DNA of 5,598 bases from Gammaproteobacteria bacterium (GCA_007571105.1 RKRZ01000194.1:1-5598), one strand, 5' to 3'; shown: positions 1 through 5,382, counted from the first letter of the stretch. Numbers and translations: made by a program. Notes: generated by a model from the letters alone, not told the origin.

Positions 1-377
1 CCGGCCAGGAACACGCGCCGACCGGCCCGCGCCGCCGCCAGCGTCGGCGGCATGCCGGCGATGCCGACAATGCCCGCCATCACGCAATCCGCCCCGGTAT
101 CGCCCGCCAAATCACACAAGGCTTCTTCCCCCGCCATCACTTTGGTCGGCAAAGATTCGCGCCGCACGGCAGCCTGCAACTCTTTCGCCCCGTCCGCATC
201 CACCACCACCGCATAGCGCGGGCGGTGCTCCCGACATTGCTCCAGCAAGCGCTCATGGCGGGAATACGCCGTCAATGCATACACTTCCACCAGATCCGGA
301 TGCCGGGACGCCAAATCCAACGTATTGACGCCGATCGTTCCGGTCGCACCCAACACCGTCAACTGCATCGCGCTCAT
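1..377 (-). CDS. dxr: 1-deoxy-D-xylulose 5-phosphate reductoisomerase, N-terminal part (runs off the left edge)
   Basis: Dxr converts 1-deoxy-D-xylulose 5-phosphate to 2-C-methyl-D-erythritol 4-phosphate with NADPH, the first committed step of the MEP isoprenoid pathway in the cytoplasm. Only 125 full codons are present, about a third of the usual ~400. They show the N-terminal NADPH-binding fold: a dinucleotide motif GATGTIG (residues 10-16; GSTGSIG in E. coli), then TLDL, EQCREHRPRYAVV, and VMAGIVGIAGMPPTL matching the E. coli VMAAIVGAAGLLPTL segment. The ATG at 377-375 overlaps the cdsA stop by four bases (ATGA); a second in-frame ATG at 368-366 would give MQLTVLG, closer to the E. coli start. 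The ribosome site is weak (GGTGGGAA). The last visible codon begins GG, so the residue after LA is Gly where LANKE is expected. Its product feeds UppS through isopentenyl diphosphate. Family identity is clear; the exact start is less so. Confidence 0.94.
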   Translation of the reverse strand, partial: MSAMQLTVLGATGTIGVNTLDLASRHPDLVEVYALTAYSRHERLLEQCREHRPRYAVVVDADGAKELQAAVRRESLPTKVMAGEEALCDLAGDTGADCVMAGIVGIAGMPPTLAAARAGRRVFLA

Positions 378-1192
378 GACATTCCCACCAGCGGCCGAAC
401 CGCCGGCATACCAAGAACAAACACCGGCGTCGCAGCCAGCAATGAGTCGATCCGATCCAACGCGCCCCCGTGGCCTGGCAGCCACGCGCCGCTATCCTTG
501 ACCCCGGCCCGACGCTTGAGCAGACTCTCGGCAAGGTCCCCAATCACGGAAAAGCATGCGCACAAGGCGGCCAGCGCCAGAAACAGAAACCAGCCGCCGA
601 AATCAAGGCCCAGGACCCAAGCCAGCAGCACCGCACTCAGTGCCGCGGCCCCCAAACCTCCCATAAGCCCCGCGCGGGTCTTGTTCGGAGAAATTTCCGC
701 CGCAAGCGGAGTTTTCCCGTAACGCCCCCCAATCAGATACGCGCCCGTATCTGCAGCCGCCACCCAGACCAGCAACACCACGATTTCAAGGCCGGGCATG
801 CGCATCAGGAGCCAGGCGGTCACCGGCAGCGCCACCAAGCCTAAGGATGCAAACAACACGCGATCCAAAAGATTCAGACCAACCGGCAGCGTCAGGCGCA
901 ACAGAAACACTCCCCATATTCCGGTGGCAATCCACAAAAGAACCTCAAAATCCTCCGGCGAAAGCCGCTCGATCAAGCCCAAAGCGATCAGGCCGGCAGC
1001 AAGAAGTCCTGCAATCTGAACTGGCGTGCGGCCAAGCAGTCGGGCCCATTCCCACAACGCCAACAGCACGATCACCGCAAGCATCCCTTCCCAGCCCCAA
1101 CGAAAGTCGGCATATTCGCGAGCCCAGAGAGCCGCTGCGACTCCCGACACCAGCACCAGCGCAGTCACCACCCGGCGTGTTGAAGCCGTCAT
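374..1192 (-). CDS. cdsA: Phosphatidate cytidylyltransferase (CDP-diacylglycerol synthase)
   Basis: CdsA makes CDP-diacylglycerol from phosphatidic acid and CTP at the inner membrane, the branch point for bacterial phospholipids. The 272-residue protein is close to the family size (E. coli about 285). It has about eight hydrophobic segments, roughly at residues 8-24, 34-53, 57-74, 82-100, 112-130, 135-155, 174-195 and 198-218. Near the C terminus lies the family signature: S223, K226-R227, K232-D233, then PGHGG ending at 243 and DRID at 246-249. An earlier conserved block reads ADTGAYLIGG (147-156) followed by SPNKT (168-172). The residue after KT is Arg, where E. coli has Trp. I chose the ATG at 1192-1190 because it overlaps the uppS stop as ATGA and sits 10 bases after a GGAG; a start further upstream would run into uppS and add a polar stretch without family similarity. 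The stop overlaps the dxr start by four bases. Confidence 0.95.
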   Translation of the reverse strand: MTASTRRVVTALVLVSGVAAALWAREYADFRWGWEGMLAVIVLLALWEWARLLGRTPVQIAGLLAAGLIALGLIERLSPEDFEVLLWIATGIWGVFLLRLTLPVGLNLLDRVLFASLGLVALPVTAWLLMRMPGLEIVVLLVWVAAADTGAYLIGGRYGKTPLAAEISPNKTRAGLMGGLGAAALSAVLLAWVLGLDFGGWFLFLALAALCACFSVIGDLAESLLKRRAGVKDSGAWLPGHGGALDRIDSLLAATPVFVLGMPAVRPLVGMS

Positions 1193-1896
1193 GCGCCGCT
1201 CACTCCGAATCGTCGATCCCGGTGGGCGTACCACTCCAAGGCAGCATCAAATTTCGTCTCATCGAAGTCCGGCCATAAGGTGTCTGTGAAGTAAAGTTCA
1301 GTATACGCCATCTGCCACAGCAGAAAGTTGCTGAGACGGCATTCTCCGCCGGTTCGGATCAGCAGATCAGGCTCCGGCAAACCGGCGGTGCTCAGGCGCT
1401 CGTCTACCGCGGCTTCATTCACCTCGACGCCATCATCCTGACAGCGTGCCGCCGCCTGCAACAAATCCTGGCGACCGCCGTAGTACATCGCCACACACAC
1501 GGTCAGCCCGGGCTCCGACGGCGCCTGATCATCTAGGTGCTCGATCCGCCGGCGCAATTCGGGAGCCAGGCGCTCAATTTCTCCCAGAAAACGCAGCCGC
1601 ACCCCATTTTCCAGCAATTCCTGCGCCTGTTCCGTCAATGCCTCGCCAAACAAACGGAGCAGCAGGGCAACTTCCTGGGGGTGGCGATTGCGGTTCTCGT
1701 TGCTGAAGGTGAATAAGGTGAGCACGCGAATCCGGCGTTCGGCGGCATGCTCGATCAGTCGTCGGGCCGCCTCCATGCCGGCACGGTAAGCCTCTTCATG
1801 CGAACGCTTGCGCAACTGCGCCCAGCGCCGATTGCCATCCATAATCAGGGCCACATGCGCTGGCAGGGGCCGGGATTGTGCAGAAGAAGCGCCCAC
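1189..1896 (-). CDS. uppS: Isoprenyl transferase (undecaprenyl diphosphate synthase family)
   Basis: UppS adds eight isopentenyl units in cis to farnesyl diphosphate, giving the C55 carrier lipid for peptidoglycan and O-antigen. The 235-residue protein fits the family (E. coli about 253). Visible motifs are HVALIMDGNRRWA with catalytic Asp20, FSNEN (64-68), YYGGRQD, IRTGGE (180-185), R187-L-S-N-F, E200-L-Y-F and LWPDFDE. The C-terminal arginines and glutamate that bind isopentenyl diphosphate and Mg in E. coli (R194, R200, E213) are kept as R181, R187 and E200. Several N-terminal pocket residues differ: by gap-free alignment from the DGN motif, E. coli R39, H43 and W75 are His33, Tyr37 and Arg69 here. 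The start is GTG, eight bases after the frr stop, with no clear Shine-Dalgarno, so coupling to frr is likely. The stop overlaps cdsA by four bases. Family is certain; chain-length specificity is inferred from context. Confidence 0.93.
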   Translation of the reverse strand: MGASSAQSRPLPAHVALIMDGNRRWAQLRKRSHEEAYRAGMEAARRLIEHAAERRIRVLTLFTFSNENRNRHPQEVALLLRLFGEALTEQAQELLENGVRLRFLGEIERLAPELRRRIEHLDDQAPSEPGLTVCVAMYYGGRQDLLQAAARCQDDGVEVNEAAVDERLSTAGLPEPDLLIRTGGECRLSNFLLWQMAYTELYFTDTLWPDFDETKFDAALEWYAHRDRRFGVSGA

Positions 1897-1904
1897 CGCA
1901 GTCG

Positions 1905-2462
1905 TCAGATTTCCAGCAGTGCTTTTTCCTTCTCCGCCGCCAACGCCTCCGCCTCGTGAATCGACTCGTCGGTCAGCTTCTGCACAGCCTCCTGATCCCG
2001 ATGTTCTTCATCTTCGGTAATTTCCTTTTCCTTCAGCAGATCCTTGAGCATCTGATTGGCGTCGCGACGCACGTTGCGGATCGATACCCGGGCTTCCTCC
2101 AGCGTATCGCGCACCACCCGAACCTGCTCACGACGACGCTCTTCAGTCAGCGGCGGCATGGGCAAGCGCACGACTGTGCCCGCTGTCGTCGGCGTAATCC
2201 CCAGTTTGGAGGTGGTCAACGCACGTTCGACTTCCTCCACCATTCCCTGCTCCCAAACCTGAATGACCAGCGTGCGCCCTTCCTCGACCGTAATGCTGGC
2301 CACTTGGGAGATCGGCGTCTCCACGCCATAGTAATCCACCCGGATTGAGTCCAGCAGGCTCGGGTGCGCCCGTGCCGTGCGAATGCGCGTCAAAGCCTCA
2401 CTCAGGATATTCAGGCTTTTCTGCATCCGATCGTGGGCGTCTTCCAGAATCTCTTCACGCAT
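1905..2462 (-). CDS. frr: Ribosome recycling factor
   Basis: RRF works with EF-G to split the post-termination ribosome after peptide release. The 185-residue length equals that of E. coli RRF. Conserved segments are present in order: a first helix with IRTARAHPSLLD (27-38), VDYYGVETPISQVASITVEE (42-61, the domain II region), LPMPPLTEERR (100-110), ARVSIRNVRRDAN (124-136) with the conserved arginines, and KEKEITEDEEHR (144-155). One small change is Ala30 in the IRTGRA motif. I placed the start at the ATG at 2462-2460: it gives the family-standard N terminus, and a GGAGG (2469-2473) lies six bases upstream. A longer reading up to 2549 would overlap pyrH by almost 100 bases. The chosen start overlaps the pyrH stop by eight bases, so translation is probably coupled to pyrH. 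Confidence 0.97.
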   Translation of the reverse strand: MREEILEDAHDRMQKSLNILSEALTRIRTARAHPSLLDSIRVDYYGVETPISQVASITVEEGRTLVIQVWEQGMVEEVERALTTSKLGITPTTAGTVVRLPMPPLTEERRREQVRVVRDTLEEARVSIRNVRRDANQMLKDLLKEKEITEDEEHRDQEAVQKLTDESIHEAEALAAEKEKALLEI

Positions 2463-3183
2463 GGGCGGCCTCCGAATCCACCAAAGTGCCGACAGCCTCG
2501 CCCTGAATCGCGCGCACCAGGGCTCCCGGCTCAAACACGTTGAACACACGCACCAGCATGCGATGATCCCGACACAACACCAGCGCCGTCGAATCCATCA
2601 CTTCCAGTTTGCGCGTCAGCACCTCATCGTAATGAATCTGCTCAAAGCGCTGCGCATCCGCATCCGTCATCGGGTCCCCGGAATAGACCCCGTCCACCTT
2701 GGTTGCCTTGAACAGGATGTCGGCGTCAATCTCCACGGCGCGCAGGCTTGCCGCCGAATCGGTCGTGAAAAACGGACTGCCGGTGCCGGCGGCAAAAATA
2801 ACCAGGCGGCCTTTCTCCAAATGCCGCATGGCGCGGCGGCGGATGTAACTCTCGCAGATTTGCGGCACCGGAATCGCCGACATGACGCGGCAATTGATGT
2901 CGTGCTGCTCGATGGCATCCTGCAATGCCAAAGCATTGATCAATGTCGCCAGCATCCCCATATGATCCGCGGTGACTCGCTCGATGCCAGCGCCTTCCAG
3001 GCCTTTGCCGCGCACCAGGTTGCCGCCGCCAATCACCACCGCGATTTGCGCACCCACCGCGACCGCGGCCGCCATATCGTCGGCCAATTTGCGGACGGTT
3101 TGCGTGTCAATGCCTTGCGCACGCTTGCCCATTAACGCCTCGCCGCTCAATTTCAACAAAACGCGGCGGTAAGCGGCTGACAT
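2455..3183 (-). CDS. pyrH: Uridylate kinase (UMP kinase)
   Basis: PyrH phosphorylates UMP to UDP with ATP. It is the bacterial hexameric enzyme of the amino acid kinase fold, unrelated to eukaryotic UMP/CMP kinases. The 242-residue protein matches the family length (E. coli 241). Visible motifs are LLKLSGEALMG with Lys11 (residues 9-19), the glycine loop GGGN at 52-55 followed by Arg58, DHMGMLATLINALALQDA (73-90), AAGTGSPFFTTDSAASLRA (131-149) and KATKVDGVY (159-167). The RRRA-RHLEKGR segment (115-126) resembles Pseudomonas and Xanthomonas proteins more than E. coli. The ATG lies 12 bases after the tsf stop, but the gap reads TCCCCCATCGCC and contains no Shine-Dalgarno, so initiation probably depends on ribosomes finishing tsf. 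No other start keeps the conserved N terminus. No terminator or room for one separates it from tsf, unlike E. coli, where pyrH is a separate unit. Confidence 0.97.
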   Translation of the reverse strand: MSAAYRRVLLKLSGEALMGKRAQGIDTQTVRKLADDMAAAVAVGAQIAVVIGGGNLVRGKGLEGAGIERVTADHMGMLATLINALALQDAIEQHDINCRVMSAIPVPQICESYIRRRAMRHLEKGRLVIFAAGTGSPFFTTDSAASLRAVEIDADILFKATKVDGVYSGDPMTDADAQRFEQIHYDEVLTRKLEVMDSTALVLCRDHRMLVRVFNVFEPGALVRAIQGEAVGTLVDSEAAHA

Positions 3184-3195
3184 GGCGATGGGGGA

Positions 3196-4068
3196 TTAGT
3201 CGTTGTCGAACTTCTCGGCCTGGGCGTAGACTTCCTCGGCAAAGTTTTCCTGCTTCTTCTCCATGCCTTCGCCTACCTCCATGCGCGCAAACGCGCGCAC
3301 AGACGCATCTTCCGCTTTCAGCACTTTGCCGACCGTGACGTCATTATCCAACACATAGGACTGGCCGAGCAAGGTAATTCCGGAAAGGTATTTGCGCAAC
3401 CGGCCCTCGACCATCTTTTCAATGATTTCTGGTGGCTTGCCAGAATCCTGGGCTTGCGCAACCAGAACCTCCCGCTCAGATTCCAGCAATTCTGCAGGCA
3501 CGTCCGCATCCGAGACGCACACAGGATTGAACGCCGCCACGTGCATGGCCAAACCGCGACCCAACTCCGTTGAATCGGCTTCCAGCAGCACCACCGCCCC
3601 AATGCGGCGGTTGTGCACATAACATCCCAACATGCCGCCTTCCGCTTCGATGCGAGTCAGACGCCGCACCTGGATGTTCTCGCCAAGCTTCAAGACTAAC
3701 TCCTGGCGCCGCTCCTCAAAGCCTTGCGCCATCAGTTCTTCCACCTCCGCAAACCCGGAAGCAAGCGCGGCATCCGCGCAATCTTGGGCGAACGTCAGAA
3801 AGTTCTCATCCTTGGCCACGAAATCTGTCTCGCTGTTGACTTCCATCAACAACGCGGCCGAACCATCGTCCGTCTGCGCCAGCAGAATTGCGCCCTCCGC
3901 AGCAATGCGGGAGGATTTTTTGTCCGCTTGCATCTGACCCGTCGTGCGCAAGTGTCGTTCGGCAGCCTCCAGATCGCCCTCGCATTCAATCAGCGCCTTC
4001 TTGCACTGCATCATGCCAACGCCGGTGCGCTCGCGAAGCTCCTTGACCAGTTGTGCGCTGACGCTCAT
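3196..4068 (-). CDS. tsf: Translation elongation factor Ts
   Basis: EF-Ts is the nucleotide exchange factor that releases GDP from EF-Tu in the cytoplasm. The 290-residue protein is slightly longer than the E. coli one (283). The N-terminal UBA-like domain reads VKELRERTGVGMMQCKKAL (8-26). The core carries the EF-Tu contact TDFVAKDENF (81-90), whose Asp82-Phe83 correspond to E. coli Asp80-Phe81. The second half shows LAMHVAAFNP, SGKPPEIIEKMVEGR, LLGQSYVLDND and MEVGEGMEKK, matching the dimerisation and C-terminal regions of the E. coli protein. The ATG overlaps the rpsB TGA by four bases (ATGA), and a perfect AAGGAGGA six bases upstream lies inside the last codons of rpsB. The stop is TAA. 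Pairing with rpsB is conserved in bacteria, but E. coli keeps a long spacer there that is absent here. Confidence 0.98.
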   Translation of the reverse strand: MSVSAQLVKELRERTGVGMMQCKKALIECEGDLEAAERHLRTTGQMQADKKSSRIAAEGAILLAQTDDGSAALLMEVNSETDFVAKDENFLTFAQDCADAALASGFAEVEELMAQGFEERRQELVLKLGENIQVRRLTRIEAEGGMLGCYVHNRRIGAVVLLEADSTELGRGLAMHVAAFNPVCVSDADVPAELLESEREVLVAQAQDSGKPPEIIEKMVEGRLRKYLSGITLLGQSYVLDNDVTVGKVLKAEDASVRAFARMEVGEGMEKKQENFAEEVYAQAEKFDND

Positions 4069-5093
4069 GCCGCATCCTCCTTTTCTTCTTCCGCATCCGG
4101 CGCTTCTTCCGGTTCTGCTTCAGACGGCGCCTCAGACGCATCAGCTGCCTTTTCATCAGTCTCACTCTCAGCCTCGGGCTCACTCACCAACTCTTCAGCC
4201 GTGCTCTCGGCTACCTCTTCGCTTTCCGATTCTTCGACAGCAGACTCTTCTTCCTCCTCCTCAGGCTTCTCTTGTGCCGCTTCTTCCTTGAGAGCCTGCT
4301 CCCCGTCCCCGTCTTCTTTCGGACGGGCACGCAGGGTGGCGCGCTTGCCCTTGCGCTCTGAGGATGCCTTGGGTCGCACCTCCACCTGAACCGCGGTACT
4401 TTCTTCCAGCGCCTGCTGGCGACCTTCCATGATGGCGTCACAGATAACGTTCATGTAGAGCTGAACCGAGCGGATCGCATCGTCGTTGCCCGGAATGACA
4501 TAATCCACTCCGTCAGTAGAACTGTTGCTGTCGACCACCGCAATCACCGGAATATTCAAACGCTGCGCTTCGCGCACCGCAATGTTCTCATAGCGCACGT
4601 CAATCACAAACAGCGCATCCGGCAACCGCTCCATATGCTCAATGCCGCCGAGGCTGCGGTTAAGTTTCATCTGTTCCCGGTCCAGTCGCAGCGCCTCTTT
4701 TTTGCTGAGCCGCTTGCGCAAACCTTCGGACTCCATCCGGCGCAAGTCCTGCAGGCGCTTGACTGAATTGCGCACCGTGTGGAAGTTCGTCAACGTCCCC
4801 CCCAGCCAGCGATGCGTCACATAGGGGATATCGCACTCCTGAGCCTTGGCCCGAACAATATCCTGCGCCGAACGTTTGGTTCCGACGATCAGGATGGTTT
4901 TGCCCTCAGCCGCAAACTGGCGCGCCGCACCGGCCGCTTCGTCCAGCAAGCGCTGAGTAATTTCCAAATTGAGAATGTGTATTTTGTTGCGCTCGCCGAA
5001 AATATACGGCGCCATGGCAGGGTTCCAATAACGGGTCTGGTGTCCGAAATGAACTCCGGCCTCCAACATCTCGCGCAAAGTGGCGCGTGGCAT
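4065..5093 (-). CDS. rpsB: 30S ribosomal protein S2 with a long basic-then-acidic C-terminal extension
   Basis: S2 (uS2) is a late-assembling protein of the small subunit, near the 30S head-body junction and the S1 site. Residues 1 to about 232 are a standard S2: MLEAGVHFGHQTRYWNP (9-25), IFGERNKIHILNLE (31-44), THRWLGG (93-99), SLGGIEHM (147-154), LPDALFVID (157-165) and VIPGNDDAIRSV (199-210). E. coli S2 ends soon after this (241 residues). Here about 110 residues follow: a Lys/Arg-rich patch (about 240-259), then residues 260-342 with 33 Glu and 6 Asp of 83, low in hydrophobics and probably disordered. The reading frame stays open to an ATGA overlap with tsf, which argues against a sequencing frameshift. 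The ATG at 5093-5091 is preferred over the TTG just before it because it lies seven bases after AGGAGG. It is the first gene of the presumed operon. Confidence 0.97.
   Translation of the reverse strand: MPRATLREMLEAGVHFGHQTRYWNPAMAPYIFGERNKIHILNLEITQRLLDEAAGAARQFAAEGKTILIVGTKRSAQDIVRAKAQECDIPYVTHRWLGGTLTNFHTVRNSVKRLQDLRRMESEGLRKRLSKKEALRLDREQMKLNRSLGGIEHMERLPDALFVIDVRYENIAVREAQRLNIPVIAVVDSNSSTDGVDYVIPGNDDAIRSVQLYMNVICDAIMEGRQQALEESTAVQVEVRPKASSERKGKRATLRARPKEDGDGEQALKEEAAQEKPEEEEEESAVEESESEEVAESTAEELVSEPEAESETDEKAADASEAPSEAEPEEAPDAEEEKEDAA
4075..4082 (-). promoter_or_regulatory. Strong tsf ribosome binding site inside the end of rpsB
   Basis: AAGGAGGA on the minus strand, six bases before the tsf ATG, is close to a full match to the 16S anti-Shine-Dalgarno. 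The same bases encode the Lys-Glu-Asp near the end of the S2 acidic tail, so the site is constrained by two functions. It fixes the tsf start. Confidence 0.85.
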
Positions 5094-5255
5094 CAACAGC
5101 CCTCCTGAGATTCAGCCCGAACCGGGCGCGCGTGCGCCAGTCAGGCCAGTGGGTTATCAACTTGTCTCCAATCAGCGCGGACAACCCTGAGGCACCCGTC
5201 GCGCGCCTGGTTGACTGAAAGACGCGAATTTCGCCAGCTCTATGGCCTGCGATGG
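5094..5255 (-). promoter_or_regulatory. rpsB 5' leader with nested inverted repeats, possible S2 autoregulatory element
   Basis: If transcription starts about seven bases after the TATAAT box, the untranslated leader is about 160 nt. On the transcript several complementary segments nest inside one another: GGCGCGC (5201-5207) with GCGCGCC (5125-5131), GTGC (5192-5195) with GCAC (5132-5135), TCAGG (5186-5190) with CCTGA (5141-5145), and TTGTC (5180-5184) with GACAA (5162-5166). A compact hairpin GCCCG-GTT-CGGGC (5115-5127) sits just before the Shine-Dalgarno and competes with the outer helix. From established knowledge, rpsB-tsf in E. coli and other gammaproteobacteria is repressed by S2 acting on a structured leader of similar length. 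That this leader does the same is inference from position, length and pairing; I could not compare it with a covariance model. I see no convincing short open reading frame in it. Confidence 0.45.
5101..5106 (-). promoter_or_regulatory. rpsB Shine-Dalgarno sequence
   Basis: A perfect AGGAGG ends seven bases before the ATG at 5093-5091. The in-frame TTG directly before that ATG would be only four bases away, so the ATG is the likelier start. The first bases of this site also form part of a TCAGG (5104-5108) that can pair with CCTGA at 5141-5145 in the leader. Confidence 0.85.
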
Positions 5256-5261
5256 CGCGCA

Positions 5262-5298
5262 ATTATACTGAAAATCAGGAAGCATCAGGACTTTCAGG
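5262..5298 (-). promoter_or_regulatory. Probable promoter of the rpsB operon
   Basis: A perfect TATAAT lies at 5262-5267 in the only gene-free stretch upstream of rpsB. No TTGACA-like hexamer occurs at 16-18 bases; the 17-base position holds TCCTGA. There is also no TG extension of the -10 box. Instead, three CCTGA copies occupy 5294-5298, 5285-5289 and 5275-5279, about one helical turn apart. The -10 call is strong by sequence and position; how the promoter works without a good -35 is unknown. Confidence 0.6.
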
Positions 5299-5347
5299 CA
5301 GCCGGCATGGCTTCACGCCACCGCCGCAAGATCGGCAATCACCCCGC

Positions 5348-5382
5348 AAAAAGTCTTCAGATTTTTACAAGGAAACTGAAGA
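5348..5382 (-). terminator. Weak terminator-like hairpin over the stop of the upstream small gene
   Basis: On the minus strand TCTTCAG (5376-5382) and CTGAAGA (5354-5360) are perfect 7-base complements around a 15-base loop, followed by C and five T (5348-5353). The stem has only three G-C pairs and the loop is long, so it would be a weak intrinsic terminator. It includes the TGA of the small coiled-coil gene. It may partly insulate that gene from rpsB. Confidence 0.3.

Noticed and set aside
225..2348. Several plus-strand open frames opposite dxr, cdsA, uppS and frr
   Set aside because: They have low-complexity Pro/Arg/Ser composition, lie opposite clearly identified genes and have no credible starts.
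2463..2549. Extended N terminus of frr
   Set aside because: It would add a Cys/Arg/Trp-rich stretch unlike RRF and overlap pyrH heavily. The ATG at 2460-2462 has a GGAGG site and gives exactly 185 residues.
2377..3135. Plus-strand open frame of about 250 codons opposite pyrH
   Set aside because: Long antisense frames are common opposite GC-rich genes. pyrH on the other strand is conserved along its full length, and this frame shows no domain or ribosome site.
3724..4389. Plus-strand reading frame with a long serine-rich stretch
   Set aside because: It is the antisense of tsf and the rpsB acidic tail. The Ser runs come from reading Glu codons (GAA/GAG) on the opposite strand as TTC/CTC in a shifted frame. 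It has no ribosome site or family similarity.
3986..4441. Minus-strand shifted frames rich in Arg and Lys (3986-4183 and 4211-4441)
   Set aside because: They are shifted readings of the purine-rich S2 tail and the tsf start. The true frame continues with a recognised protein at both ends.
5094..5096. TTG as the rpsB start, one codon upstream
   Set aside because: The following ATG has better spacing (seven bases) from AGGAGG and gives the usual S2 N terminus.
4906..5262. Minus-strand frame starting in the rpsB leader at a TTG inside the promoter and overlapping rpsB
   Set aside because: Its start lies within or beside the -10 box, it has no ribosome site, and it overlaps the conserved rpsB frame by nearly 200 bases.
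5268..5300. A conventional -35 box
   Set aside because: The hexamers at spacings 15 to 19 match TTGACA poorly. The TGAAA-like sequence sits about 24 bases from the -10, which is too far.
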